NCBI GenBank assembly: GCA_028275165.1
Contig: JAQCNF010000095.1
Location: 1 to 57,256 of the forward strand
DNA length: 57,256 bases
Reading direction: 5' to 3'
DNA from: Haloquadratum sp.
GTDB taxonomy: Archaea; Halobacteriota; Halobacteria; Halobacteriales; Haloferacaceae
Position 1 is the first letter of the stretch, and the number at the start of each line of letters is the position of its first letter. The notes beneath the pieces were generated by a model that saw nothing but the letters and a program-made list of their open reading frames with translations, ran no database searches and was not told the DNA's origin. Both the position numbers and the translations under genes were made by a program. Shown piece after piece: positions 45,345-54,985 of the stretch.

Positions 45345-46765
45345 TAACCTACACCTACTTCGCTCGGAGGCAATGGCCCCGCTCGCTTCGTTGAGGGTAA
45401 GCGCTTTGACGTTGACTCCCGTCCTATGCCCAGATGAGGCAGGAAGGTCGCACTCCTCACTCACGTTCAACCTCCCGCGATTCAAGCGCACGTCTATGGG
45501 TGCGCCTCTGTCGTCTTCGTTCTCCCGACCCCGGAGAACTGAAGCCCGATGTTCTTCGCAGCGTTGTAGTCGGCGTGGCTCTGGTAGCCACAAACCAGAC
45601 ACTCAAAGTCCTCTCCATAGCGGTTGTCGTCGTGGGTAAACCCACAGGTCAAACACCGATTCGAGGTGTTCTGTAGGCCTACTTGAACGGCTCCGACGCC
45701 CTGCTCTTTGGAGTTGTATGCGACGTACTCGTAGAGGTGGCGAAACGCCCACAGATGGTGCCCATGTTTGAGCATCGCTACATGAAGATACCAGTCGCCG
45801 TCGCGCCGATGAGTGTCGCTTCTATTTCGCTTGTTTTGTTTTCGATTCGACCCTGTCGCCGGGCGAACGCCCATGCGTGGACTCGACGGTTCAGCTTCAT
45901 CCACCTTCGATCATCCAATCGTTCACGGATGTACGAGAGGTCTTCCAGTCCAATCACTGGGTTGTCGAATTGGCGGGCGTACTCGACAGCCTGCCGAGAC
46001 GTCTTTTCAACAATCTCTGTGAGTGCGTTCTGCGAGTGGTCAAATCGTTCGTCAATCCGCCACTCGGCGGCATCCCGTTCCTGTCGCCGCTGGAGAGTCG
46101 TGAATATCTCTTTGCGGAGGTATCGCGCTCGAGTGCACGAGCATCGGCTTCCGACGTCGCGTTTGAAGGCGTAATCAAGGCGCTCTCACCTCCGTCGAAA
46201 CCGATGCCTGTCTCATTGTTTAGGTCCGAATCGACTGGTTCGTCGAGTGAGTATTCGACGGTGACGTGCAACTTCCACGACATTCGGTGTTTCTGTCGCC
46301 GGAGTTTGCCAGCTGTCGCCTCATCGTTCAAGGGATCAGACCAGAGAGATTCCTGTTCTGGGTTGATCCACGACGGAATCCAAAAATTCGTTCTTCGTTC
46401 GGGTTGCGGAGCTTGCCATACAAAGCTCTATTCGCACTCACTGGAGTTATCGAACTTTGCGGCCCGATTGACCAATCGAAGCGGATGTTTGTCGTCCAGT
46501 TTCTCGGCATTGTTGGAGTTTCGGAGTGGAGCTCTTGAGTGCGTCTTTGGCTTGATACGGCAGGTCGTAGGGCGTTACAATGTCGTTGATCGTAGACATT
46601 GTGTTCGCCCGGCATCGAAAGCGTCGTGGAGTGCTTCGCAGTAGGTGTGAGTTGTGGTAGGCGTTGCCGTTTACGAGAACGACGAGGAGAAAGCCTCGCG
46701 CTTGAGCGCGGGGAGGATGTCAACCGTAGTGGGTGTGGCGAGCATAGCCTGCAGTGTCTTTGTCA
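45345..46765 (-). pseudogene. tnpB: Decayed, mosaic tnpB
   Basis: TnpB pieces lie in several minus-strand frames. N-terminal parts (TKTLQAMLATPTT) are near 46735. A RuvC-I piece (TGIGFDGGESALI) is near 46210 and a RuvC-II piece (VIGLEDLSYIRERL) near 45940, followed by [17 protein letters not shown]. Then comes a different TnpB type, [20 protein letters not shown], with its zinc ribbon [11 protein letters not shown] and [10 protein letters not shown] near 45560, and a frameshifted tail ([15 protein letters not shown]) near 45500. At least three frameshifts and a stop break it. The two WAF segments come from different TnpB lineages, so it is a recombinant with an internal deletion. Confidence 0.8.
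46686..46724 (-). repeat. Extra IS-end hairpin inside the decayed tnpB
   Basis: Stem CCTCGCGCT / AGCGCGGGG (46694-46702 with 46705-46713, loop TG) followed by aggatgtcaac. On the minus strand it reads GTTGACATCCTCCCCGCGCT, the canonical terminus. It interrupts the alignment between TLQAMLATPTT and the following TnpB helix, so a short end-only element seems to have inserted here in the opposite orientation to the host element's ends. Confidence 0.65.
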
Positions 46766-46832
46766 CCGTTTCGGACACATACTTACTCACACCTTAGACA
46801 AAATCACGCATATCGGTTACATAGAATTTCGC

Positions 46833-46970
46833 CTGCCAAAGATCAATTTTGAGGTGGACGACGACCAGTATGAAGAACTGAGAGAGACGAAGAAACGACA
46901 TGGATTGAGGTGGAAGGGGATGATGCTTCATGCCCACCGAGAGTTGGATTCCAGTTCAGATGTCGAATAG
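46833..46970 (+). pseudogene. Ribbon-helix-helix-like gene of the second element, start codon lost
   Basis: 45 codons parallel to the intact 41723-41860 gene: LPKINFEVDDDQYEELRETK then KRHGLRWKGMMLHAHREL. The position of the initiator ATG is CTG, so either the start is lost or an upstream or alternative start is used. The rest of the frame is open, in contrast to the ruined tnpB beside it. Confidence 0.65.
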
Positions 46971-46996
46971 CGGTTGGTTAGAACTCTGTCGCATTC

Positions 46997-47024
46997 CCTC
47001 CCGGCCTGAAGACCGGGATTCCCT
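46997..47024 (+). repeat. Left-end hairpin of the second element
   Basis: cattccc, TCCCGG (46999-47004), loop, CCGGGA (47013-47018), ttccctg. Same layout as the left end at 41890-41909. Confidence 0.65.
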
Positions 47025-47169
47025 GTTTGGATGAAGATGGGTTGGCGCTCTCTTTGCCTGCGACCAGTAAAATAGCAGCTGACAACCGTGTTTCATCTTT
47101 GACACCCTCTGTGTGTACAGCGTTTCTGTGGCCTTCAATACTCTTCGTGAGTGCCGAAGAGAATATCAA

Positions 47170-48543
47170 TCAGTAACTTTCGAGGTACCGATCAATCTCC
47201 CATGGCGAGACATCAACACGGAACTCATCATACTCGACTGACTTCGCCTCGATGAATTTTTCACGAATATGCTCACCAAGTGCGCCCTGAATCACTTCAT
47301 CTGATTTTAACGCATCGACTGCTTCGCCAAGGTTGGCGGGAAGCGTGTCGATGCCGTAGTCCTCGCGCGTGCTTTCATCGAATTCATAGATATTCTCTCT
47401 GATTGGATCCGGTGCGTCTAACCCTTTCTCGACGCCGTCAAGTCCAGCAGTGATAATTGCTGCGAAGGCAAGGTATGGATTACATGATGGATCTGGTGAT
47501 CGAAGTTCAATTCGTGAGGCGGCGGGAACACGAGCAGCCGGTTTGCGAACAAGTGCCGACCGATTACGATCAGACCAAGCAACGTACACGGGCGCCTCAT
47601 ATCCAGGCACCAGTCGTTTGTAGCTATTCACTGTTGGATTTGCGACAGCTGTAATCGCGGGGGCATGCTCAAGAACCCCGGCAAGGAACGCATGTGCTGT
47701 CTCAGAGAGATTAAATTCGTCTGATTCATCGTGGAATGCATTATTTCCGTCCTCAAACAACGATACGTGGGTATGCATTCCTGAGCCGTTAATCCGTGCA
47801 ATCGGTTTCGGCATGAACGTGGCATGCAAGTCGTGTTGTGCAGCGATTGCTCGGACGGTTGTCCGAAATGTCGCAACATTATCTGCGGTTGACAGTGCAT
47901 CGTCATACTCAAAATTAATCTCATGTTGTCCTTGGGCTACCTCGTGATGGCTTGCTTCCATCTCAAAGCCCATCTCCTCAAGTCCGTAGATAATGTCACG
48001 ACGGACGCCTGAGGCGAGATCCTTTGGAGCAAGGTCAAAGTATCCGCCAGCATCAGACGTTTTCGTCGTCGCTTTTCCATCTTCGTCCTCCTCAAAGAGG
48101 AAAAATTCCGGTTCAGGAGCGACATTAACAGTATATCCCATCTTATCAGCGCGTTCAAGCGCATCTTTCAGCACTTTTCGCGGATCTCCAATGAAGGGGT
48201 CACCTGTCGATGTATCAATGACATCGCAAATCAATCGAGCAGCTGTGCCATCGCTCCACGGGAGAATGGCAAAAGTCGATGGATCTGGCTTAAGCCGCAT
48301 ATCCGATTCTTGAATCCGAACGAACCCTTCGATACTGGATCCGTCGAAGTAGATTCCATCAGTAAACGCCTTTTTTGCCCGCGATGAAGGAACGGCGACG
48401 TTCTTGACAGTACCTAAGATATCTGTAAATTGGAGTCTAAGAAAATCGATATCATTCTCTTCGATCTCGTCGACGACCCGCTGCTCTTCAGCAGAGAGGC
48501 CGCCATCTGTAGCGACTGGACTGGATGTTTTTTCGTCCGTCAT
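47170..48543 (-). CDS. glnA: Glutamine synthetase type I
   Basis: 457 residues. It makes glutamine from glutamate, ammonia and ATP, the main ammonia-assimilation step. GSI features: the N-terminal beta-grasp domain ([20 protein letters not shown]), [18 protein letters not shown], the metal-binding [53 protein letters not shown] and [18 protein letters not shown]. The adenylylation-site region common in bacterial GSI-beta is not obvious. It is divergent from an lrp gene, a known haloarchaeal arrangement in which Lrp affects glnA expression. The 127-base shared intergenic region is AT-rich. Confidence 0.96.
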   Translation of the reverse strand: MTDEKTSSPVATDGGLSAEEQRVVDEIEENDIDFLRLQFTDILGTVKNVAVPSSRAKKAFTDGIYFDGSSIEGFVRIQESDMRLKPDPSTFAILPWSDGTAARLICDVIDTSTGDPFIGDPRKVLKDALERADKMGYTVNVAPEPEFFLFEEDEDGKATTKTSDAGGYFDLAPKDLASGVRRDIIYGLEEMGFEMEASHHEVAQGQHEINFEYDDALSTADNVATFRTTVRAIAAQHDLHATFMPKPIARINGSGMHTHVSLFEDGNNAFHDESDEFNLSETAHAFLAGVLEHAPAITAVANPTVNSYKRLVPGYEAPVYVAWSDRNRSALVRKPAARVPAASRIELRSPDPSCNPYLAFAAIITAGLDGVEKGLDAPDPIRENIYEFDESTREDYGIDTLPANLGEAVDALKSDEVIQGALGEHIREKFIEAKSVEYDEFRVDVSPWEIDRYLESY

Positions 48544-48670
48544 ATTTCTGGACAGTGAATAATTGATACGCCCAGTATTAAGACGTTATCGCTTAGTGCA
48601 ATTACCCCATACTGCCTATCAAACTGTATATTCGTAAAATTCTAATCCCCCCTTCACGTTATAAATTGTG

Positions 48671-49129
48671 ATGACGTACGAAAATCTCGATGCAAAGCTA
48701 ATCAATGCACTTCTTGGAGACGGACGGGCAAGCCTTCGGAGCTTAGCAAAAGATCTTGATGTGTCGGTCACAACCGTGTCGAATCATCTTCGCGATTTAG
48801 AGGAGGATGGCGTCATCCAAGGATATACACCAAGTGTCGACTATAACGAGATTGGCTACGATGTAACCGCGATAATTCAACTCAAAATTGAAGGAAGCGC
48901 ACTTCCGGACATTACTGACCGCTTAGAAGATCAGCAGCAAATGATCACAGTATATGAAGTCACTGGTGACTATGACGTGATTGCGGTCGGTAAATTCGAG
49001 GATACAGACGGTATGAACAGCCAAATCAAGGAACTACTGGTTGATGATGATATCCGTGAATCAAACACCGCCGTGGTTCTGAACCCCGTCGTCGAAAATC
49101 AGCAGTTTACTCTTGAGGTTAATAATTAA
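48671..49129 (+). CDS. lrp: Lrp/AsnC-family transcriptional regulator next to glnA
   Basis: 152 residues from the ATG at 48671 (a GTG one codon earlier is also possible). N-terminal winged helix: [20 protein letters not shown] followed by the recognition helix [20 protein letters not shown]-terminal RAM domain: [32 protein letters not shown] and [11 protein letters not shown], the ligand- and oligomer-forming part. In Halobacterium an Lrp beside glnA acts on glnA and other metabolic genes; the same role is inferred here from position. It overlaps the convergent aminopeptidase gene by 4 bases. Confidence 0.93.
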   Translation: MTYENLDAKLINALLGDGRASLRSLAKDLDVSVTTVSNHLRDLEEDGVIQGYTPSVDYNEIGYDVTAIIQLKIEGSALPDITDRLEDQQQMITVYEVTGDYDVIAVGKFEDTDGMNSQIKELLVDDDIRESNTAVVLNPVVENQQFTLEVNN

Positions 49130-50223
49130 TCTTGAGCGTGGGCAAACCCGTCCTCAAACTGGAATGTCCCGTTTCGTTGAATAACCTCATCATCAAGACG
49201 TATCTCAGAGTCCTCACTCATATCAATAATCATATCAACGTGCTCAGCGCTTTCGTTCACTTCGTTTCTCTCTCCAACTGTCTCCGGATAAGCAGACCCC
49301 ACGGCTAAGTGTACTGTATCCCCCATCTTCTCGTCGAATAGCATATTATATGAGAACGTATCGATTGCTCGATTCATCCCAATCCCGAGTTCACCAAGGT
49401 ACATTGCTCCATCATCGGTCGCAAATATTCCGTCCAGGACAGCTTCATTTCGTTCAGCACTGTACGCTGTGATACGGCCATTCTCGAATTCAAGACGAAC
49501 GTCGCGTATCTCTCGGCCCTGTCTATAGAGTGGCATATCGAAATGGACCGTTCCTGATACCGAGGTCTTGACCGGCGCAGTAAACACTTCCCCGCCTGGG
49601 AGATTTTTTTCCCCATAATCATTGATTGCCACGTTTCCCTCAATACTCAGCTTTAGCTCTGTCTCCTCACCAGAAGTAATTCTCACCTCGTTAGCGGCAT
49701 TCAGTCGCTCAACCATCTCTGCTTGGTGTGATCTCTGTGCCTCCCAATCCAGACGGACTGCATTCCATACGAACTCTTGATAAGCGTCTGTACTCATTCC
49801 TGCTAACTGTGCATTCCCGCTTGTGGGGTACTGTGTGAGACACCACGTTTTGGAGAGCCGTTCTTGTAGAACCGGTTGCATTGCCCGTCTATACTCGGCG
49901 TTGGTATCTGGATCAATATCGGCCGTCTCCGTTGCGTTTCTATCGCCCCTAACAGCGATGTATACGTCCATTTCCTCGTATAGTGCTAGCAGATGCTCTG
50001 GTGTATCGAACGTTGTCGTGTGATTTGTGAGAAAACCTCGTGTTGCTCGTGAATCGCTATAAAGTGTAATTGGATGCGCTTCTTTCTCTGCACAGCGTTC
50101 ATACAGTGCGACGACGAAATCTTCTGCTGCGCTCGGAGCACTAATAACGACGTTATCACCGGCTTCAATTCCTGTTGAGTGGTCAACTACCGTCGCAGCA
50201 TGCTCTCGAATCCGAGAATCCAT
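49126..50223 (-). CDS. M29-family (thermophilic) aminopeptidase
   Basis: 365 residues from the ATG at 50223 ([19 protein letters not shown]); the 20 codons before it are unlike the family. M29 metallo-aminopeptidases release N-terminal residues in the cytoplasm. Recognisable: a conserved N-terminal Rossmann-like half ([40 protein letters not shown]), then [18 protein letters not shown] and [39 protein letters not shown]-type segments (for example GELGIGMN and [11 protein letters not shown]) that carry the metal-binding Glu and His residues. The final His-Asp motif of the family appears as [11 protein letters not shown]. Intact. Confidence 0.88.
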   Translation of the reverse strand: MDSRIREHAATVVDHSTGIEAGDNVVISAPSAAEDFVVALYERCAEKEAHPITLYSDSRATRGFLTNHTTTFDTPEHLLALYEEMDVYIAVRGDRNATETADIDPDTNAEYRRAMQPVLQERLSKTWCLTQYPTSGNAQLAGMSTDAYQEFVWNAVRLDWEAQRSHQAEMVERLNAANEVRITSGEETELKLSIEGNVAINDYGEKNLPGGEVFTAPVKTSVSGTVHFDMPLYRQGREIRDVRLEFENGRITAYSAERNEAVLDGIFATDDGAMYLGELGIGMNRAIDTFSYNMLFDEKMGDTVHLAVGSAYPETVGERNEVNESAEHVDMIIDMSEDSEIRLDDEVIQRNGTFQFEDGFAHAQD

Positions 50224-50394
50224 ATCACACTTATCAGTGGTGGTTTCAAACTCCTTTCGACATATTCTGTCGTCAGGAGTCACGCGGAAACGCCCAACTC
50301 AGCTGAATGAGGACTCATCTCAAAATAGACTGTCGTAACTATCAAAAATATGACACAGAGCATGATTCTTATGCTGGGCTCCACTCCATATATC

Positions 50395-50919
50395 ATGCTT
50401 ACAATCGTCTCTGACACCCATAGTAGAGATGGACACCGACTCACAAGCCGGACACGGGAGGCAGTTGAGTCCGCAGCACTCGTTGCGCACGCAGGAGACT
50501 TCGTACGAAGTTCAGTGCTTCGAGAGTTTGAAGCCCTCGCTGAGAAGTTTATTGGTGTCTACGGAAACAACGATGATACAGAGATCTGCGCTCAGTTACC
50601 GAGTAAGGCGCAATTCGAGTATGCAGGAGTCAAATTCGGAATGACACACACATGCCGTGGTGGCCCCACTGCAGAAGCACTTTTTGGGCGACAGCAAGGT
50701 GTCGATGTTGTCATCACGGGACACAGCCATGTGCCATCGATTGACTCAGCAGGCGAGATAACATTAATCGACCCGGGGAGCCACGCACAACCCCGAGGGA
50801 ATCGACAGGCCCACATAGAAATTGACAACAGTAGTGAGAGCGACTCTCTTCAGTGTCGGCTCGTCACAGTAGATGGAGATATTTTTGAGCGGAGCGTGCT
50901 TACTGGGAATAAGAACTAA
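50395..50919 (+). CDS. Metallophosphoesterase (MJ0936/YfcE type)
   Basis: 174 residues from the ATG at 50395 (MLTIVSDTHSRDGHRL); the preceding 15 codons lack similarity. Motifs of the calcineurin-like family: SDTH near residue 6, HAGDF near residue 37, YGNNDD near residue 59, MTHTC near residue 85 and TGHSHV near residue 107, then DPGSHAQPRG. All five metal-binding blocks are intact. It hydrolyses phosphodiesters such as cyclic nucleotides or other small substrates; the true substrate is unknown. It is preceded by 171 bases without a gene. Confidence 0.9.
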   Translation: MLTIVSDTHSRDGHRLTSRTREAVESAALVAHAGDFVRSSVLREFEALAEKFIGVYGNNDDTEICAQLPSKAQFEYAGVKFGMTHTCRGGPTAEALFGRQQGVDVVITGHSHVPSIDSAGEITLIDPGSHAQPRGNRQAHIEIDNSSESDSLQCRLVTVDGDIFERSVLTGNKN

Positions 50920-51105
50920 TTTCAATCTCATTCTGTGATCAAGTACCTCAGGTTATCCATTCAGACGTACACGACAGACACCAATCAAACTTTCATCTCA
51001 TAGACAACAGGGTTCAAGCTCTTTTGGAGAGTAGCTGAACTAGAGCCAAGTGTGGAACGATATGACGACGAAACGACTTTGTTCGTACCTACAAAATCGA
51101 AAGCT

Positions 51106-51327
51106 ATGGTCGGAGTAGCTGTACCGTCTTGGAGCCACCATTTAACTGAGGTGACGCCGGTACAAATCAAGCAAATTAGCAATATTCTTGACTTTGTCTT
51201 GGCGCATCCCGATCTGATTGGCTTTGTGGCGCTTATTTTAGGATTCGTCTTTGTGGCTTATCTATTTGTCCGGCGGACACTGACCGGACTGCGTGAAGGA
51301 TTTGACGATGGGTACAAGGGGAAATAA
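51106..51327 (+). CDS. Small single-helix membrane protein upstream of the phosphate transporter
   Basis: 73 residues from the ATG at 51106, with one strong membrane helix (LIGFVALILGFVFVAYLFV) followed by RRTLTGLREGFDDGYKGK, so the C-terminal tail is probably cytoplasmic. The stop is 6 bases before the transporter start, and in haloarchaea a protein of this kind usually precedes this type of phosphate transporter, so it may be a partner or regulator. The true start may be even later, at the helix (for example the start of LDFVLAHPDLIGF). The upstream extension from 51052 looks non-coding. Confidence 0.72.
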   Translation: MVGVAVPSWSHHLTEVTPVQIKQISNILDFVLAHPDLIGFVALILGFVFVAYLFVRRTLTGLREGFDDGYKGK

Positions 51328-51333
51328 CCCGGG

Positions 51334-52536
51334 ATGGTTGCAGTCGTCTCGATTCTAACACTTCTCATCGCCGCACTCGCGAGTCTATTCATGGCCTGGT
51401 CAATTGGTGCAGGCTCTTCGGGCTCAACACCGTTTGCGCCAGCAGTCGGTGCAAATGCGATTTCTGTGATGCGAGCAGGATTTATGGTGGGATTGCTCGG
51501 ATTAGCTGGTGCCGTTCTTCAAGGTGCGAATGTGACCGAGGCTGTTGGTGCAGAACTTGTCGTTGGTTCCGTACTCACCGCTGGTGCTTCCATCGTTGCG
51601 CTTGTTACCGCCGCATTGCTTGTCGCTGTTGGCGTATTCGCCGGCTATCCGATCGCAACAGCATTTACTGTGACTGGAGCAGTCATTGGAGTCGGGCTTG
51701 CAAACGGTGGAGCACCTGCACTGATAAAATATCAACAAATATTCGCGCTCTGGACGCTCACGCCATTTGTCGGCGGAGGGACCGCGTATGTGACCGCGCG
51801 TGCTCTGCGAAGTGACGCTGTCCCAGAACGATATTCGATTCCCGCGCTCGGTGGGCTAATGGGTGCACTTATTGTGAACATACAATTTACAGTACTCGGT
51901 AGTAACGGCACCGGAAAGTCACTGGCATCTGCTCTCACAACTACTTTCCAGCAGTGGATCCCTTTCTCCTCACTTGGATATGAATTTCTCATTACACTTA
52001 CCGGTATTTTGATTGGAACGCTCCTGAACTACCGGGCAATCATGAATAGTCCAGAAACAGGTCAACGACGGTTTCTGCTCGTACTGGGAGGGCTCGTTGC
52101 GTTTTCTGCCGGTGGGAGCCAAGTCGGTCTTGCAATCGGCCCACTCGTGCCTTTGCTCGAACGCTTCGTGATTCCATTACCAATGATTCTTCTTGGCGGA
52201 GGTATTGGACTCCTACTGGGCTCATGGACGGGTGCTCCGCGTATGATCAAAGCTCTCTCACAGGATTATTCATCCCTTGGTCCACGGCGCTCGATTGCAG
52301 CCATGATACCCTCTTTCGCAATCGCTCAGATTGCTGTTGCACTGGGGATTCCGGTTTCGTTCAATGAGATCATCGTCAGTGCGATTATTGGAAGCGGATA
52401 TGCTGCAGGGAGCTCGGGAGTCAGCCGGAAAAAAATGGCATACACAGTCGCGGCATGGGTGGTGTCACTCGCACTTGCGTTTGGGCTCTCTTATGGTGGG
52501 TTCTGGACACTTGACCGTCTTTTTCTGTCGAGCTGA
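51334..52536 (+). CDS. pit: PiT-family inorganic phosphate transporter
   Basis: 400 residues with about ten membrane helices. The PiT/PHO-4 signature is present in both halves: the N-terminal AWSIGAGSSGSTPFAPAVGA (the GxNDxANxxG-like motif, here with an SGSTPFAPAVG variant) near residue 21, and the C-terminal GSGYAAGSSGVSRK near residue 351. Transport is driven by a sodium or proton gradient across the cytoplasmic membrane. It follows the small membrane protein by 6 bases and is followed by a convergent CorC-like gene. Whether the altered signature shifts specificity is not known. Confidence 0.87.
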   Translation: MVAVVSILTLLIAALASLFMAWSIGAGSSGSTPFAPAVGANAISVMRAGFMVGLLGLAGAVLQGANVTEAVGAELVVGSVLTAGASIVALVTAALLVAVGVFAGYPIATAFTVTGAVIGVGLANGGAPALIKYQQIFALWTLTPFVGGGTAYVTARALRSDAVPERYSIPALGGLMGALIVNIQFTVLGSNGTGKSLASALTTTFQQWIPFSSLGYEFLITLTGILIGTLLNYRAIMNSPETGQRRFLLVLGGLVAFSAGGSQVGLAIGPLVPLLERFVIPLPMILLGGGIGLLLGSWTGAPRMIKALSQDYSSLGPRRSIAAMIPSFAIAQIAVALGIPVSFNEIIVSAIIGSGYAAGSSGVSRKKMAYTVAAWVVSLALAFGLSYGGFWTLDRLFLSS

Positions 52537-52631
52537 TACTGCGAGCGAATCTGATTTCTCGTGGAGACAGTCTGTACATCTCAGCTTCGCCCTTCTGATG
52601 TCGTCAGCAATGATTGTTTCTGTACATAGAG

Positions 52632-54014
52632 TTACTCGGAAACAGACGGTTCTTGCGAGACAGTGTCTTGCTCCTCTGAAGGCCCACTGGCATCTTCGTC
52701 CATGACAATGCGCGCTTTCATAATTCTCGTATTGTCAACTTGCTCAATCCGGATTCGCGCGCCGTCAACTGCGATCTCCTCACCCTCCTCGACTAATCGG
52801 CCAACACGATTGAAAATAAATCCAGCAAGTGTTTCAAACTCCTCACCCTCTGGAAGGTTCAATTCTAATTCTTCGTTTACCTCATCAATGTTGACTTCCC
52901 CTCGAACTAACATTTCATCATCTGAAACAGGCTCAAACGCCTCTTCTTCATCATCCTCGAGAATATCGCCGACTATCTCTTCAACCATGTCCTCAAGTGT
53001 AATCAGACCTTCAGTTGTTCCAAACTCGTCGATAACGATGACCATCTGCAGTCGATTGTCTTGAATTTCTGTCAAGAGTTCATCAACGTTTTTTGATTCA
53101 GGAACATGGAGTGTTGGCTGTACGACGTTCGACAGGTCAGCAGACCCTTCGACATAATTCTTCTCGCGAACTAAGTCTCGGACTGTCGCGATCCCAATGA
53201 TGTTATCTAAGTTGCCGTCATATACAGGTATTCGCTCGTGATCTGAATGAATACAAGTTTCAATCGCTTCATCTATACTTGCGTCCTTCGAAATTCCTGT
53301 CATATCGAGACGAGGCGTCATAACCTCTTTGACAATCGTCTGATTAAACCGGAAGATTCGATCGAGCATTTCTCGCTCTTCCTCATCAATCACTCCCTCA
53401 CGTTCACCGGTCTGGATGAGATTTTGAATCTCATCACGAGTGACATATGAACTCTCAATTGCTGACTGTCCACCGGTGACCTGATTAATGACACGGGTCA
53501 AATAATCAAAGACGATGACGAGCGGGAGCAGTAGGTATTCTGAGTACTTCAGAGGCTTTGCAATCTGAAGCGCCCAAGATTCAGTATTTTCTACCGCATA
53601 CGACTTTGGTGCGCTCTCACCGAACAGTAGAACGAGCGTCGTAATGCCAAATGTTGAAACCAATACTGCAGCCCCTGGATCGAAATAGAGACTCACCAGT
53701 GCCGTGGCGATTGATGACATCGCAATATTGACGATATTGTTCCCAACGAGAATAGTAACAAGTAACCGGTGTGGATTCGATTTGAGTTGATCAATGGTTT
53801 CTGCGCGTGGCACTCCTTCTTCAACCATCGCCTCCACGCGGTGTTTTGCCAGCGAGAACATGGCGATTTCTGATGATGAAAAGAATGCTGAAAGCGCGAT
53901 AAGAACAATAATTGCACCGCTACCGAGGATAGTTATCCCAGTTTCAGATGCTTGGACAATCTGTAATAACCGCTCAATCGCGACTGAGACAGCGATTTGT
54001 GGCACATATATCAT
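52632..54014 (-). CDS. CNNM/CorC-type membrane protein with CBS domains
   Basis: 460 residues in the standard order: an N-terminal DUF21 membrane domain (residues about 25-190; SAFFSSSEIAMFSLAKHRVEAM, then VGNNIVNIAMSSIATALV, then LLFGESAPKSYAVEN), a CBS pair (about 220-340; VMTPRLDMTGISKDASIDEAIE and IATVRDLVREKNYVEG, then IDEFGTTEGLITLEDMVEEIVG), and a C-terminal transporter-associated (CorC_HlyC) domain. The family acts in magnesium or other cation export and efflux, controlled by nucleotide binding at the CBS pair. The acidic C-terminus is typical of the organism. Substrate not established. Confidence 0.9.
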   Translation of the reverse strand: MIYVPQIAVSVAIERLLQIVQASETGITILGSGAIIVLIALSAFFSSSEIAMFSLAKHRVEAMVEEGVPRAETIDQLKSNPHRLLVTILVGNNIVNIAMSSIATALVSLYFDPGAAVLVSTFGITTLVLLFGESAPKSYAVENTESWALQIAKPLKYSEYLLLPLVIVFDYLTRVINQVTGGQSAIESSYVTRDEIQNLIQTGEREGVIDEEEREMLDRIFRFNQTIVKEVMTPRLDMTGISKDASIDEAIETCIHSDHERIPVYDGNLDNIIGIATVRDLVREKNYVEGSADLSNVVQPTLHVPESKNVDELLTEIQDNRLQMVIVIDEFGTTEGLITLEDMVEEIVGDILEDDEEEAFEPVSDDEMLVRGEVNIDEVNEELELNLPEGEEFETLAGFIFNRVGRLVEEGEEIAVDGARIRIEQVDNTRIMKARIVMDEDASGPSEEQDTVSQEPSVSE

Positions 54015-54205
54015 ATATTCACTCGTTCAGTAGCTGGCACATCCAGAAATTCGAGACATTCAGCAGTCCGTGAGACCGTACCCTAACGGGATTGCCCATG
54101 CGACTGTACTCAATTGTTCGGCACATAAATTAAGCGTTCCCCTCGCGAACGCTCCATATGCCTCATAGCGAAGCGCTTAGGCCACACACTCTACATACCT
54201 AGTAT

Positions 54206-54475
54206 ATGGCTTCCGCCGAGACACCAATGACGTTGTATCGATTGGAGGCATGTCCATTCTGCGAGCGAGTCGTTCGCATACTCAACGAACTCGGAATCGA
54301 ATATGATTCACGCTTTGTTGAGCCAATGCATTCTGACCGCGACATTGTCAAACGCGTATCAGGGAAGCGAAGTGTTCCTGCAATCGTTGACCCGAACACG
54401 GGTGTCACTATGTCTGAATCTGCAAACATTGTTTCGTATCTTGAACAGACATATGGGACGGCAGGTGAGCGATAA
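54206..54475 (+). CDS. Glutaredoxin-like (GST N-terminal-type) protein
   Basis: 89 residues with the thioredoxin fold: LYRLEACPFCERVVRIL contains the redox motif CPFC, and VSGKRSVPAIVDPNTGVTMSES holds the cis-proline of the fold. It is probably a small disulfide reductant or a GSH-independent redoxin, since haloarchaea usually have gamma-glutamylcysteine instead of glutathione. The stop TAA overlaps the ATG of the next gene, so the two are translationally coupled. Confidence 0.88.
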   Translation: MASAETPMTLYRLEACPFCERVVRILNELGIEYDSRFVEPMHSDRDIVKRVSGKRSVPAIVDPNTGVTMSESANIVSYLEQTYGTAGER

Positions 54476-54984
54476 TGGTGGAATTTCCAGTCACCGACCT
54501 CCCATCAGCGAATCCCCCAACATCAGGTGAGCGTGCCCCTGATTTCGTTCGACCGCTCGTAAATGAAGAGTACTGGGAGGACACCGCGCTTTCAGCCGTT
54601 ACTGAGACAGGCCCAACGATGCTGTGTTTTCACCCGATGGATGGGGCTTTTCCAACCACGTATCTCTGGAATGCAATCGATGATCACGGATTTGGGACAC
54701 AACTCGATCTCGTTGGCATTTCGATATCATCGCCATATGAGCATAAGTCATTGCTTGCAGAGCGGAGTATCGAGGCCCGCCTGTTCTCCGATCCAACTGC
54801 CACTGTTGCATCAAAATATGATCTTGAGAACGAACTTGATGGAATGACAGGAGTGGTTGAGCATCGACCTGCGGTTTTTGTGCTTGAGCCAGATCGAACC
54901 ATCGAGTATGCGTGGGTCGCGACAGAGTGGCCAGCATTCCCTGATTATGAAGAGGTAGCCGACGCTATCGATGCCATCGCCTGA
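54475..54984 (+). CDS. Peroxiredoxin-fold protein without the peroxidatic cysteine
   Basis: 169 residues of the AhpC/TSA fold: GERAPDFVRPLVNEEY, then TMLCFHPMDGAFPTTYLWNAI in the place of the active site, then LVGISISSPYEHKSLLAER and VVEHRPAVFVLEPDRTIEYAWV. The usual motif Px3TxxC reads PMDGAFPTT, so the peroxidatic Cys is absent; the Cys before FHP is elsewhere. It may be a redoxin scaffold with a lost or changed activity. It is coupled to the glutaredoxin-like gene before it, which suggests a shared redox role, and its stop is next to the Sua5 start. Confidence 0.82.
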   Translation: MVEFPVTDLPSANPPTSGERAPDFVRPLVNEEYWEDTALSAVTETGPTMLCFHPMDGAFPTTYLWNAIDDHGFGTQLDLVGISISSPYEHKSLLAERSIEARLFSDPTATVASKYDLENELDGMTGVVEHRPAVFVLEPDRTIEYAWVATEWPAFPDYEEVADAIDAIA

Positions 54985-54985
54985 G

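Larger units (their letters stand above)
45345..47030 (-). mobile_element. Second IS1341-type element, degenerate
   Basis: Same plan as the element at 40.3-41.9 kb: tnpB on the minus strand, a ribbon-helix-helix-like frame on the plus strand, and a left-end hairpin at 46999-47018. The right end is not clear; I set it from the end of TnpB-like coding. An extra terminal hairpin sits inside the N-terminal part of tnpB (46694-46713). Confidence 0.7.

Noticed and set aside
45877-46644. Plus-strand frame of 255 codons
   Set aside because: Shadow of the decayed tnpB on the minus strand.
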